64,000 nucleotides of DNA from Berberis thunbergii (GCA_003290165.1 QNQO01001815.1:1-64000), one strand, 5' to 3'. Positions 1 through 12,056 are shown, counted from the stretch's first letter. Program-made: numbers and translations. Notes: a model not told the origin generated them from the letters alone.

Positions 1-1405
1 TCCACTATACATGCCAAGAATTGCCCCAAACCCAAACAATCACTCTTGGGCCTTGGATATGGCAATTTACCCAAAAGGTCTTGTTGCTGGTAGGGAGTAG
101 ACTACCATTTATATTCTTCCTTGATAACTCCACCATGTGAGATTAATAACCCCACCATATGAGATGTTGGACTGTTCAAGTCAACACCATTAACCCAACA
201 CTCACCACCTTGGCGTAAATGTCATATTTTACAAACCATTGTTCCAACAACTCCAAGTATAACTCCTTGTCAAACGCTTAACAGAACTATCGTGTATAAC
301 AACACTTGGCATACGGGTTCAACTATGTCCTGGGGTAGTTAACTCCACATTATTGCAACCACCGCACTAACTCCAATTCGTCTAGACTGTAAAGGATCCT
401 TGGTGAGATTTGATTCTATTCGTGGATCATTACGTTGTTCCACCATCTCAATGACACCCTACTCGAGGACACAAATTAGCAATCTTGATTACAAAGTCAA
501 CACCCAATGCATTTGGGACTCGAGATGTTCCACCTAAGTTGGACATGTTCGCTCTATGCCTAATCCACCTTGAATGATGGGATAAACTTACCAAAGCGAA
601 TTTCAACGTTTGCAACTACCATCACAATGTATCCTTATTGGACATGCTATCTTATTAGAACAAGTTCATTATTGCAAACTAAGTTTCATCTATAGCACCA
701 CAACCAGGCCTGTCCCCTAAGACATTGATTCGGATAAATCATCTGGCATAAATACATACACATAGGAAAGCTCATTCTTCATAGTGACTAACATAGAATT
801 CAAACCTGCCATCTCTTTCAAATTTTCAGTCAGTGTGTATTGAGCGTCTTCTCCACTAATTAAAGCTTCTGCATTAATGTATTGCTTCCCTTTCATCTTA
901 TGCTCTGTAGTTGAACCTGAATGAGTCACAGATCACCAGCTTGTGGCAAACAAGTCGAAGGCTTCTTCATCAACGAAAGCTTGCAAAAAAGATAAAAATT
1001 TGTTTTGATAGTAAGGTAAGGCTGAATGCCAGATGCCAGAATAAAGATCTCAGGGAAGTAAGTTCAATCATTTCTAAGCTAACAGGGAGGGTACACCTCA
1101 ACAATAAGGATGAACCATCTTATGGGTCCATACATCCAGCCTCAAATACCATGAAAGACTTTTACTTCATTGAAAAGAATCCATGTTAAAGAGAATTGGA
1201 AAAGAATATTTGTAGACATGGATATAAAAATAAGGATATAAGGAATATCAATGAATTTTGTAAAAATGGTGACTTCGAATAAATAATATGGTATTGATAT
1301 ATACCTCAAATTGCAAGTATGAAGTATGATGTAAGTGTTCGAGGATCTGTTGAAAATATGGCTTTTTAAAAATAAAAGAAAATGGGTTTAGACCTAGTTT
1401 TGATC
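1..1405. other. unassigned left-edge sequence
   Basis: No gene, RNA or element with recognisable ends was found. Short open stretches exist on both strands (for example 717-929 minus and 911-1189 plus), but they match no family I recognise and show no splice structure. The stretch may be worn retroelement sequence, which is an inference from the lack of coding signal only. Confidence 0.4.
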
Positions 1406-1413
1406 TCTAGATT

Positions 1414-2717
1414 TAGGAGTGGGCAAACGGGTCGAGGATCCGCGGGTTCAAATCAAACCGGACCGTTTTGCTCTAAACAGTCCGAATTTTAATTATGTGT
1501 TTTTAGATACGGTTCGGATCGGTCCGGGTCCGTTATAAACGGTCTGATCCCGGTTCCTATTTTTAAAAAAGAAACGGTCCAGGTTGGACCCGTTTCAAAT
1601 CACATTAGTAAAACTAAAAACCTAAATATGGAACTAAGACTCTTTACTCTTTACTCTTTAAGTCTTTAGCCAAGCCAAAGTAACTAAGACTCTTTAGTCT
1701 TCAACACCCGCAGCCGCAGAGGAGAAGAGAAGTGAGCACCCGTAGGCCGCCTCCCCCTCTCGCATCCTCTGGCAATGGGCTTTCTTCTCTCTCTCAAGCA
1801 TGGCGGAACAGGTTCTCTCTCAAGCATGGAGGAGCAGCAGTGAACACAATATAAACTTCACTTCGAATCTCTTCTATCTCAAGCATGGCGGAACAGTTTA
1901 TCTTTCTTCTCTCTCTCACTCTTCGTTTGTTCGCAGTCACTAGATCTGATTCCTTATAATATTAATGTATTCTCTGATTGGAACACTAGGGTTTTGTTTT
2001 AGTTTGGATCTATAAGGACATTTTTGTTTTCTTTTGTGTAGACGGATAAGGCCTTCTTGAAGCAGCCCAAGGTGTTCTTGTGGTAAGAATCAGATGACCG
2101 GCCTAGATGTAATTTTATTTTAATTATATGATTTATTGGGGTTTTTGGTTTTTTTGTTTTGGGTTTTTTTTACCTGTAGCTCGAAGAAATCAGGAAAGGG
2201 GAAGAGGCCCGATATGGGAGGGAATCGATTCTACAAGAGCGTTGGTTTGGGATTCAAGACACCCAGAGAGACTATTGATGGTTCACTTCCCTTCTATTCA
2301 TGTTTTCTCACTTTTTATTTATTTATTTATTTAATTATTGTTCGTATTAAGTTGTTTGATTCAGTACTTGTATAAGTATTTGATTTTATTAACCTAGTTG
2401 TTGTTTGTTTTTCGTTCTAGTGACTTTTTGTGCGATTCAATGCACTTCTAATCAGAAACATAAGTTACGTTCTTAATTCACAACATTTTTGTATTGTTCC
2501 CTGGTCCTAAGCTTTTAGTCTTAAGCAAACTCTAAGCCCATTCGTGATCTTCCCTGGAACTGTTTGGAACCGTAGGAACCAGACCGTTCCAAACGGTTCG
2601 AGTTAGGTTCGGTTCCAATGTTCAAAATGAGAGGATCCGGACCGGATCCGTTAATTTTAAACGGTTCGAGTTAGGTTCCTCCAAATTTGGAACCGATCCG
2701 GACCGTGCCCACCCCTA
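1414..2717 (+). mobile_element. hAT-type element carrying captured ribosomal-protein exons (Pack-hAT-like)
   Basis: The left terminus reads TAGGAGTGGGCA and the right terminus TGCCCACCCCTA, an imperfect inverted pair. The flanking octamers are TCTAGATT (1406-1413) and TCTAGATC (2718-2725), an 8 bp target duplication with one mismatch, as hAT elements make. Both ends carry subterminal GGTTCGGATC/GATCCGGACC-like repeats (about 1430-1600 and 2555-2705), a usual hAT feature. No transposase is seen. The interior instead holds the first three exons and introns of a uS17/RPS11 gene, so the element looks like a non-autonomous, gene-capturing transposon. It shares its terminal type with the MITEs at 32835-33249 and 62374-62942. 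Confidence 0.75.
1800..2280 (+). pseudogene. captured 5' part of 40S ribosomal protein uS17 (RPS11), exons 1-3
   Basis: Exon 1 (1800-1811) encodes MAEQ. Exon 2 (2042-2082) encodes TDKAFLKQPKVFL and ends in a split Cys codon. Exon 3 (2180-2280) continues [11 protein letters not shown] then [22 protein letters not shown]. Joined through GT-AG introns these give the conserved amino terminus of cytosolic ribosomal protein S11, a component of the small ribosomal subunit. The frame stays open over the three exons, but the remaining exons of the gene are absent and intronic sequence runs to the right end of the element. A second copy of the first exon, ATGGCGGAACAG, lies at about 1885-1896, so the leader was locally duplicated. 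Because introns are kept, the piece was copied from genomic DNA rather than from mRNA. Identity is firm; whether it is transcribed is unknown. Confidence 0.85.
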
Positions 2718-2725
2718 TCTAGATC

Positions 2726-4099
2726 TCTCTCTAATTTTAGTCTCACATCTTCTATATAACTCATTGTGGAGGAGTTTATAAGGAGAGTGTTTGGACTTGG
2801 GTTTGGACCCCTTGGGGTACCACATTTTTGCCCTTCGCCATCGGGTCGGGTCATTTAGAGAGCAACCCATTCGTTTTACTAAAAATTTATTTAAATGAAA
2901 ATAATTTTGAATTGCTGCAAAGAAGGGAGACTGAGGGCTGACCCTGTCCTCCACGTTCTCCATGCGTTGCGCCAATAGTAGTCGTGATTTTCTCCCCACG
3001 TTTTCCACGCAATTGTTTTGTCAATGCATACATAGCCGAGTTTTTGTTTTGTCAATGCATCTAGCCGGATTTTCATATTTCAACGAATGTGTTTTCTCCC
3101 TATAAATACAAACACAATTCAGAATTTAGACACAAGAAAAAAACAAAACATTTGTTTTCGTTTACTATTTCAATCAGAGAAGAGTTTTTCTTTTGTTGAA
3201 TTATATACATTGTATTGGTGATTCCGAGCAAACAAGAGATTAAGGGTGGCTAGTATTTCGTTCACCAACAGTGCATTTGTTTGAACGAGACAGATAAGAT
3301 TCTGGGTTGTTTTATCCTGGGGACGGTGGGGCTACCAGACTGCTTACACACTTTTGGACAGAGCCGCGAAACGTCTTAAAGAGAGCGACCTAGTCCGCGA
3401 CTCAACCCAAGAACAATTGGTAACTTCGTTCCTATCTTTTAATTTGAATTACTACAGTTACAACAGGATCCATGTACCATATGAGTAAGTCACTTTTTTT
3501 CTATCCCAGAAGTATCCGTGCAAACCAAGTTTGGGTTATGCCTGCTTCCTTGGAAGAGTTGTTGAGGAGTTGAAAGCCCCAGTCCCATTTATTGATTAGG
3601 TTGGAAGGTGCTTCCTTTTGCTCTATGTAGTTCAATTTAGAAGAGCCACAACAAAATCACTTTTTGCAACAAGGTTTCGGATTTTGGCGCAATAGCCATG
3701 GAGGTCTTGATTGTGCTTTGGGACTGGGTATCTTATGTGCAGATTTTTATGAGAAACTTTTCAAGACTTTGGTTGCTATGTGGGAAAGAATAATCTTGGG
3801 ATCTTTAATGCTTGTTAAGCTTCCCCTCTTGTTTTATTGTATTTGCTCACATCAATAATTTTTTCCCTTTTAAATGAACAAATAGTGGAACACGCAGAAT
3901 TGCAACTACACACAAACGTCCTATGAGACATCAGGTATTGACGATAACCCTAGAAAAGCAACTACTGGGGTGCCCATTCTTGCCTCTTTAATTTAGTTAG
4001 ATATCTAACCTTTTTAGGACAAAACAACGCACCTCCAAAAACAAAGTTTAATCAAATAGGGAGAAATTGTTAATGTGTTTATAATGACTGTTCGAGACC
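2726..4099. other. intergenic; possible LTR-like leader around 3090-3450
   Basis: No coding gene is supported. At 3098-3110 there is a TATA-like stretch (CCCTATAAATACAAAC), followed by about 340 bases of leader-like sequence that could be a solo LTR or an old promoter. I found no matching second copy and no target duplication, so this stays a guess. The short open frame at 3664-3858 has no recognisable domain. Confidence 0.3.
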
Positions 4100-4776
4100 A
4101 TGAAACATTAGAAGAGTGACCGCCCCCTTCAATATCCCAACATTTCACAGTTCCATCTCTACCCTGACTACATTCCTCAAAATACAAACTACATTAGCAA
4201 AATAAAAAATATCTAAGCGCCTGATAACTTTGTTGTCTCCAAGCAAAGCACTTGCGGCAATAGAAATAATCCCATGTGTGGCCCTATGAGCCCTAAAAAC
4301 AATCCATCCCACTCCACAACTCAAATTACTCCAACACAAACCTAATTTCGACATAAACCACAAATCTAGAATCAAGAATAGCGATAGTAGACACACCATG
4401 AAGATGAAGTGCTTTGTGTTGAACTGAATCCCAAATCCTCAATTCTCCATCAGAGGCCCTGCAAGTTTCTGCTTTAGGAATCAATTCTTCATAAGACTGT
4501 TTTTTCCACTACTCATGGGAATCCAAGTCCAAGGGAAGTCCTCGGAATCGAATTCACGACACAGACACAGTTTCAATTTTCATATATATTTTTCTTGCAA
4601 CCAAATAGACTCTTAATAGAATCTGACAATTTCAAAAATTGTGAGCTGAAAATCGAGAGGGGTGAAATCGTACCCGGAGAAGAGTAGAGACTTGGAAGGA
4701 TGGAAACAGATGTCGGTGACGGACGTGCGATGGCCTCGCAAGACTGCATGGGTCGGGAGGAGGGCGTTTTGTGATC
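4100..4776 (-). pseudogene. WD40-repeat gene fragment, GTS1/ASTRA-associated protein 1-like
   Basis: Reading the minus strand, exon A (about 4770-4674) encodes AVLRGHRTSVTDICFHPSK followed by SLLFSG. Exon B (4458-4397) encodes SDGELRIWDSVQHK. Exon C (4292-4221) encodes AHRATHGIISIAASALLGDN then KVI. Exon D (4163 to about 4100) encodes GRDGTVKCWDIE. Together they form the first two or three WD40 blades of a protein resembling plant GTS1/ASA1. The fragment has no start codon: a TGA lies just upstream in frame. It also has an apparent 1-base loss in exon B before the donor and lacks all later blades. The donor after exon C reads GC instead of GT. Introns are kept, so this is a partial genomic duplication or a transposon capture, not a retrocopy. 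The WD40 identity is firm; the exact family is probable. Confidence 0.65.
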
Positions 4777-4779
4777 AGT

Positions 4780-5046
4780 CAGTGTTCAAAAAATTGTAAG
4801 GCAGTGAGTAGGGTATTAGCGCCTAGAGGCCTAGACGGATTTTTATATTTTATTATTATTTATAATATATAAAAGTTAAGCATAATAACATATAAATTAC
4901 TTTCAATTCAAGGCCAACATACTTATGCAAAATGTATAAAAATAATAGTCTTTATTTGATTTTATTTTTCCGAATTGGAAATAAAAATAAAAAGAATTTA
5001 AAAAACCCGCCCATGCGGCCACCTAGGCCGATTTTTAGAACGCTAA
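4780..5046. mobile_element. degenerate hAT MITE (CAGTGTT terminus, CTAGGC-rich ends)
   Basis: The left end CAGTGTTCAAAAAATTG and the right end CGATTTTTAGAACGCT resemble the termini of the intact 660 bp element at 44307-44966. Both ends carry the same GCGCCTAG/CTAGGCCG subterminal blocks. No 8 bp duplication survives. The left end abuts the 5' end of the WD40 gene fragment. Confidence 0.6.
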
Positions 5047-5875
5047 AAAATGTGGTGAAAATGGTGGGATTGGGAGTGACATAAATCCTAGAAATCGACA
5101 AGGAGAAGAAAATATAGTGGAGTGTGTTAGAAATTATAACGTTTTTCGATTTCCACAAACACCCCTCAGTTTGGGGGTTTACTGTATTGGGGGTTAAAAT
5201 TGGAAATTTGTGTTTGAAAAATGATTTGCTATTTCCACCACAGATTTTCATTCTTCTATTCTTCATTTTTTTTGTTCTTAAATATAGAGAAATTAAAAAT
5301 GGAACTCGAACAAGACATTTACCTATAAGTTCCACAAACCATCACACTAATACCAAAAAAAAAAAAAAAGGGAAACTGCAATTACTATATAAAGTGGATA
5401 ACTACATCACAATAACACCAGATAAGACAACTTTTCAATGAAAAATGTTAAATTTCAACTGCATTCAATAACAACGCAGAGAATTGTGAGAGAAGTTTGT
5501 GTCTATCTTCCAAAATTCTCGGTGACACAACTAGCATCAAGTTTCAATCAACTTAAATGGAAAACAAAGTGATAGCCAATTTTTCAAAGTAGTAATAAAC
5601 TCGTTAAGCAAACTTAGTTATCCTAATATTAGTAGGAAAGAATGCACACGTGATTCAACCCTTATCAACCAACTATTGCCTAGTCACATGTTTTTTTTTT
5701 CCTTTAAATCTCAGCTTAACCCACATACCTACAAGTCTACAACCACCACGACACCATTTTCATTTATCTATTTTTTGCTTAATTATGATTCACGTGTTTT
5801 ACCTCTTTCAACCTCCAATCGTCTGACTAATTAAAAATAGGGGTAGCAAGAATCCCCATCAAATGAATATGGTTT
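5047..5875. other. AT-rich intergenic sequence
   Basis: Contains a short A run at about 5356-5369. The open frame at 5124-5441 is low-complexity and has no recognisable domain. I see no gene. Confidence 0.4.
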
Positions 5876-6007
5876 TTATTTTTGAAAGGCAAGCAGGGTT
5901 TTTATAAGATCCCAGAACCCATAAAAATGCTGCAAGCTGGGTTTGAACCCATGACCTAGAGGTACCATTCGCCAAGCTCTAACCGTTGAGCTGTCATGCC
6001 ATTGGCA
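5876..6007 (-). mobile_element. tRNA-derived SINE
   Basis: On the minus strand the head carries an A-box-like GCTCAACGGTTAGAGC and a B-box GGTTCAAACCC, as in tRNA-derived SINEs. The element ends in the T-rich/GAAAGGCAAGCAGGG block (as read on plus) shared with copies at 24254-24433 and 39925-40114. Imperfect flanking repeats AATATGGTTT and AATATGATTT fit a target duplication with one mismatch. Confidence 0.75.
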
Positions 6008-8925
6008 AATATGATTTGTGCTCTCCTGTATCAGCATTCATCTATTTTTATTTATATATTTTATTTACATATTTGTTGTTCATCTTAATATTTATTTATT
6101 GTTTATTTGCTTTTGAGTTGGAATTTGGTGATATAAATTTATTGGCTCAGAGTTTTATTCACTTACGTAGAAACTTCAAAACAATTTGTTATCCTTAAAC
6201 GATAAGATCCTCACGAAATTGTTTTGAATTTGGTCATTCTTTGAGTGATTGTGACTTTGAACTTTCTCACAATTATTCTTACTGGGGTAGAAATTATGAT
6301 GATTAGACACATTATGTATCTCCAATTAAACTAAATTTAGTATATTAGCGCTAAACATATTAAGCATTGGCACATAGAGACAAAAACTAATTTTTATATC
6401 CCAGTATGACCATCTTAGTTTTCATTGTAAATTAATGACTCTACATACACAAGACTGAATGAAAATTATACATTTGAGCTGAAAATTTGAAGAAAAAAAA
6501 AATCAACAACAGAAACAATGTGTCAAGGTTTCAACTCGTTTCGGCATGTGTGACTCGAGATATGCACTAAATGGGATAAAGGGAATTTTCTACTAATATC
6601 ACGAAACGAGCGAGGACCCACCTTGGGCACGATATAAGAAGAATAGTAGGCCAAGACGACAATGACAAGTTGATATTCTTCACCACAAAAATCGTTTGAA
6701 GAGGTGTTTACCCTTACCCTTCACTTTCTGACATGATAGATTTCTCCATCATAATCACAAAATGAAATAAAACCCACCTTGAGGGCGACACACGGATGGC
6801 TAGCGCCATTGTCCAAGATCACCCAAAAGGGATCCTTCGACACTCACAAAGACCGTTTATCAATATATTTAATGGTGATGACCTAAACACGTATCTCAAG
6901 AAAAAGGTATTTAAATGGTCGAAAAACTATAGCGCTTCGTCTCTGGTGCTAATCCAAAAGTTTCCAAAAACTTAGTTTTAAATAGAGGTCAAATGAATTA
7001 AAAATATTTTTAAAAACTTAATAGTATCTTTGATTTACAATGAAAACTAATGAATCATTCTGAATTACTAAAAATCACCTTTTATCCCATAATTCTTCAT
7101 TTCTTCTCCGCACATGCCCAAAGTTTACTTCCCTCTACAAGAGATTTAATTGCAAGTTTGATAAACAACAACATTCCATCGTTGATATTATGCAAAACAA
7201 ACTATTATCTGGTTTCAACAACTAATAAGGTGCAGTACATGCATTGGTTTGGTTATATATGTGATTCGTGTAACTGTAAATTGGTGGAATCTAGATTCTT
7301 GAATATTTATTAATTGGAACTCGACAATGGAATTTATAAATGGCCAAATGAGACGGTAATGGTGAGAATATTTTAGGGATATATATCTTACAATTCAGAT
7401 ATGTGTTTTACTATTCATTGTTGACTATAACAAACATCAGTTGATAATTGGAGACAAAAATGGCTAAGATTGAAAGTTAGGAAGATATTGAGGGTTGAGA
7501 TTCATTATCTTCTACATGTCATGTTTGTAAATATAAAACAAGTAAAAGGGCAAAGAAAATGAAAAAATTTGTGAAAAAGTTAGTGGAATGTACATGTGGT
7601 AGAGAGAGGGAAAGATTTGTGTGTTTAAAAAAAACGAAACTATCATAATTATTTATGTAGTTATCGGATTTTGATAAACTTGGTATTATTGAAATTAAAA
7701 TTTGAAGATATTTACAATAAAACCAATAATCAATACAAACACTTAAAATTTCAAAATATGTATTTTATTTTTAAAACATGCAAGTATTTTAAAGATTTTC
7801 ATGCCTAATTATAATGTTTTTCAAAGAAATTGACGAACATTTTATTGAACATTCAAACAACGACTCCGAACATTCAATCGACTCTAATTTTAACCGAGTT
7901 TGACTCTAAAAAAATTAGTATTGTAAAATATGATATTTTTATGAAACTGATTGAGGGCAATGGTGGGGATGATGATTTGGGTGTCCAATGTATGATTTGT
8001 TGTGGAGTGTCGACGACACGGGTTGTATGCTAGTCATATACAAGTTTAATAAATATGATTTTTTTCCTTCCAAATGACAAAAACACCCGGATTTAATGAT
8101 GGGTGCCCTCGTCGTCATGATTTTTTTTTTCAAAAAACAACATCATTGGGTTCCTAATTAATTATTGGGTGCATATTAGATTTCCCCCAAATAATTCACA
8201 TTGGGATTAGTCATAAGATTGGGCTTGGATTCACCGAAGTCCATTGGCGTCCATAAGTTTTAGGTCTTGGTTCTATGTAACTTTTGAGTGCTAACATATA
8301 CAGTTAGGTTCATCATGCAAAATGAATCATATTGTACAACTTGAGTATTTAAAAAAATTAAAGGAAAAAAATTCTCATTTTGATATAATGAGAAGGTAGA
8401 TATTTCACAAAAATTACATCATTTGTTCTTTAATGTTTCTGTATATAAGAAGAGGTTGTGCATGCGAAATTTCTTATCGAAAACTAATTAAAAACAACAA
8501 TGGCAAATCAAGCTTTGAATGTTATCTATATCGATCTATTTAATCAACAATAGATAGAACATTGGGAAGTAGCCAAGTCGTATTTTATCCAGAGAACTAT
8601 GTGCATTGTTGGGAACGTATTGTTATTATGGCTCTGCTTAGTACACCGTAAAAATAATGTTTTTGCATTCTTTTACGGGCGGTTACACAAATATAGGCGC
8701 TTGGTACTATTTGCAATAAACAGTTTATGAAATTCAAATTCCACGCCTCCGTATCTTATAGTTAAGTGATCTCGTAAATCTTTGCGGGATAAAATCTCCT
8801 AGAAAACTTTGCAAGTTTCACTCTTTCTTTCAACGTCTACTTAGACAGTCCAACTTTATAAGGAAACAAATTTTGTTAGAACTATTTTTAATAAAAATAA
8901 TTATAACTTTTTATAAGGAAACAAC
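6008..8925. other. gene-free AT-rich stretch
   Basis: No gene or RNA is supported. Around 6515-6560 a short block (GTGTCAAGGTTTC, then ACTCGAGATA) resembles one near 60890-60925, so a dispersed repeat is possible. The partial sequence at about 8555-8625 resembles the end of the tandem units that start at 9226. Confidence 0.35.
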
Positions 8926-8977
<52 letters not shown>

Positions 8978-8978
8978 T
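8926..8978. repeat. (ATT)n microsatellite
   Basis: About 17 uninterrupted ATT/TTA triplets between CAACTATT and TAAGAAC. Confidence 0.95.
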
Positions 8979-9225
8979 AAGAACTCTTTTTATAAAAAAC
9001 AATGAATAATAGCAGGCGGGAGAATGAATTAATTATAATTGTTTTTCAATTTTTATGTAGTTGGTGTGTTGCATAAATGTAATATCCAGGCCAACCAAGC
9101 AAACATTGGGTGTATGTATTTTTTTCAATAATTGTTACAAAGCAGTTGTAAAGCAATGCACTGCAAATTAATGCATATGCAAACTAATGCAAAGTATAAC
9201 AGTGTACCAAACAGAGCCTATATTA

Positions 9226-11312
9226 GTCATTCAAAACTAACAATAAAGAAAATAAAGCATCTGTGATAAACCCATGACTTAACTCATATATTTTCGCCAT
9301 TAAAAATAAATTTTTGCCCAAACTAAAAAATTCAAAAGCCAAAATTGTATAGGCAACCACTTGTTCTGACTCCTGATAACTTATGTAACTCAATATTTGT
9401 TTTTTATTGACCGAAATCATATAATTGCAAAAAAAGTAGAGATAATTAATCGAACACTTCAAATCCATTTTATTTAAGTTTATCGAAAAACGCCTCCTGC
9501 AATGATGATTTTATGTGTTAAAGTAAGGATATGGCTTAATAATCGTTTGGACAATTCAAGTTGCATGAATGAAAAAATTATAGCCCCGTGGGCTTTGAGA
9601 TGTTTCTCAACAATTGCGAAGATATCATTTTCAACCTTATCTAAGCTTGGCGAGAGGAATAAATTTGTGTCTTTAAAGAATTTAGTATCCGACAGATTCA
9701 TCAAGTGAAACGTGAGCTTTGGGAAGTGATCCAATTCACATTTCATCCACTGAACTATTCACACATTTGGAAAGGTATTGCTTATTATATTAGTCATCCA
9801 AAACTAACAACAAATTAAATAAACGAATGTGATAAACCCAAGAATTAAACCATATATTTTCACCATTCACAACGAATTTCGTCCCCAACTATAAAATTCA
9901 AAATTACGTAATTTTTTAAATGCCTACTTAACTTGACTCCTAATAATTTCTTTTAACTTAATATTTATTTTTTATTGACCAAACCCCCATGACTACAACA
10001 AAAAGTAGAGATAATAAATGAACACCTACTTAATATTTTACATCCATTTTCTTTAAGTTCACCAAAAAAATGCTTTCTACAGGGATATTTTACGTGTTCG
10101 AGAGAGGATATGATATGGTAATCATTTGAATAACTCAAAACTATAGCCCATGGGCTTCGAAATGTTTCTTAATGTGAAGATATCATCTTTAGCCCCATCC
10201 AAGCTTGGCAAGAGGAAGAAGTTCTTGTCATTGAAGAGTTTAGTCTTCGGCGGATTCATCAAGTGAAACGTCCATTTAGTCAGGAGTGGAGGGAGCATTG
10301 GGAAGTGGCCAAATTCATATTTCATTCACATAACTATTGTGCCACTGGAAACATATTGCTTATTTTATTAGCCATCCAAAACTATCAATAACAAACAAAA
10401 TAAAACATGTGATAAACCCATGACTTAACGTATATATTTTCACCATCAAAACACATTTCGCCCCAAACTAGATAACTCAAAGTCTCCCAAATTTTAAATC
10501 CAACAACTTGTTCCGACTCTTGATGACTTTATTTATTTATTTTTATTTTTTAAAGCTTTAAGCAATATGAATAAAAAGAGCTAGGTTTGAGTACATATCA
10601 TTCGGCCAACTGTTGCTGCCAAGTCGTGAGCCTCTATATTGAGGTTTTTACTAATATAATTACATTTTCAATAAGACAAAAAAACATATAATATTACATA
10701 TAAGTGGACGCCAGACCCAATCCACAAAAAAGTAGGGCTTGAATCCTAAGCATGAAACACCTCAATCATATTTGCAGAATCACCAAAAAGGAGCCCGATC
10801 TTCCATCTTTGAGCCTAGATCATAGTAATGTCGCCTCTCCCGTGTAGCATTCGGCCATGGTACTTTTGATAACTTATTTAAGTTAATGTTTTTTTTATTG
10901 ACCAAAACCCTATGACTGCTACAAAACTAGAAAAATTAATCGAACACCTACTGAACACTTTACATCTATTTTCTTTAAGTTCACCAAAAAATGCTTTTCT
11001 GTCGGAATGATTTTTCTTGTTTGATAGAGAATATCACATGGTAATCTTTTGAACCATTCAATTAATAGCATGAGTAAAAAACTAGAGCTCCGTGGGGTTT
11101 GAAATGTTTCTCAATAGTTGCGACGATATCATCTTCAACCCCATCCAAGCTTGGCAAGAGGAATAAGTTATTGTCCTTAAAGAGTTTAGTCTTCGGCAGA
11201 TTCATCAAGCGAAATCTCCCTTTAGTCAGGAACATAGGGAGCAGTGGGAAGTGGCCAAGTTCATATTTCATCCATAGATTGTCCACGTCGTTAAAAACAT
11301 ATTGCTTATTAT
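9226..11312 (-). repeat. three-unit tandem array of decayed ORF copies (about 0.57 kb each)
   Basis: Units begin near 9226, 9793 and 10369 with the shared phrase TTAGTCATCCAAAACTA and run in the same order. The third is lengthened by about 350 bases of unrelated sequence near 10520-10865. In each unit the minus strand holds a related short open frame (9746-9480, 10325-10122, 11286-11062) with the shared pattern KYELGHFP, then FHLMNLPKTKLFKD, then LFLLPSLDGVE, then IEKHFKPHGA. The frames end at different places and have no common start or splice signals, so they look like decayed copies of one protein-coding exon. I do not recognise the protein family. A fourth, partial end may lie at 8555-8625. 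Confidence 0.7.
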
Positions 11313-11766
11313 ATTGGCACTATAATCTACAACACAACCACTCAGGTGGAATAGAGGTATTATCAGCTAGTAAATATGGGCCAATCATAATTTTAGTGGC
11401 AATTTCTCTGACCCCAACAAGCATTTGTGAGACCTCTACTACAAACATATACGATAAATCAACAAGTATTTGTTCATGATTTGTCATAGTGTTGTAGTGT
11501 AGCCAAAGGTTTAAGGGTCTGGTTTAATGTGTAGAGATTTGTAATATGAAACATGGTTTAATTCTGCCATACTTATTTTAGTGAGGGATCGGGTAGCAAA
11601 GTGATTTTGTGTGAGTGACAATGGTTGTTAGATAAGCTTATGATAGTCGCACTGAGTGACATCTCTGTGTTCCAGTTTTTATCTAGAATATAAACTTGGG
11701 AATTGCATGATTTTAACTCTTCGTCATTGTTCATGGACTAACCATTAGGGACAAAAATCAGCACCC
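11313..11766. other. intergenic sequence
   Basis: No gene, RNA or repeat with clear limits seen. Confidence 0.35.
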
Positions 11767-11769
11767 TTA

Positions 11770-12053
11770 GGGTGTGTTTGGTTGCATGAGATCCTATGCC
11801 ATGAGAATTCATGAGGGGACTCCTAAATCTAAGCTAATTTGAGGTTCACTCACCAATCTCCCATTACATTTTGTGATCAATAGTGAGAAGGAAAATCCCA
11901 AAACCCCAAGGCATATGTTCACGGGTCTTCCATTTTCACAATTGATCAGAAAATCTTATAGGGGATTGGTGAGTGCGCCTCAAATTAGCTTAGATTTAGG
12001 TAATCCCCTCATGAATTCCCATGACACATGATTCAATGCAACCAAACACACCC
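11770..12053. mobile_element. PIF/Harbinger (Tourist-like) MITE
   Basis: The terminal inverted repeats are GGGTGTGTTTGGTTGCAT and ATGCAACCAAACACACCC. The inner arms also pair for about 80 bases (AAATCTAAGCTAATTTGAGG against its complement at about 11976-11998). The 3 bp duplication TTA flanks both sides (11767-11769 and 12054-12056), which is diagnostic of PIF/Harbinger-type MITEs. Confidence 0.92.
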
Positions 12054-12056
12054 TTA

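Noticed and set aside
3664..3858. 64-codon frame starting MQQGFGFW
   Set aside because: No recognised homologue, no leader or splice signals, single short frame in otherwise non-coding DNA.
5124..5441. 105-codon frame on the plus strand
   Set aside because: Phe/Lys-rich low-complexity translation of AT-rich DNA with a homopolymer A run; no domain, no splice context.
8926..11312. Possible CRISPR-like or satellite array
   Set aside because: The triplet run is a microsatellite, and the 0.57 kb units are three diverged tandem copies without spacers of constant length.
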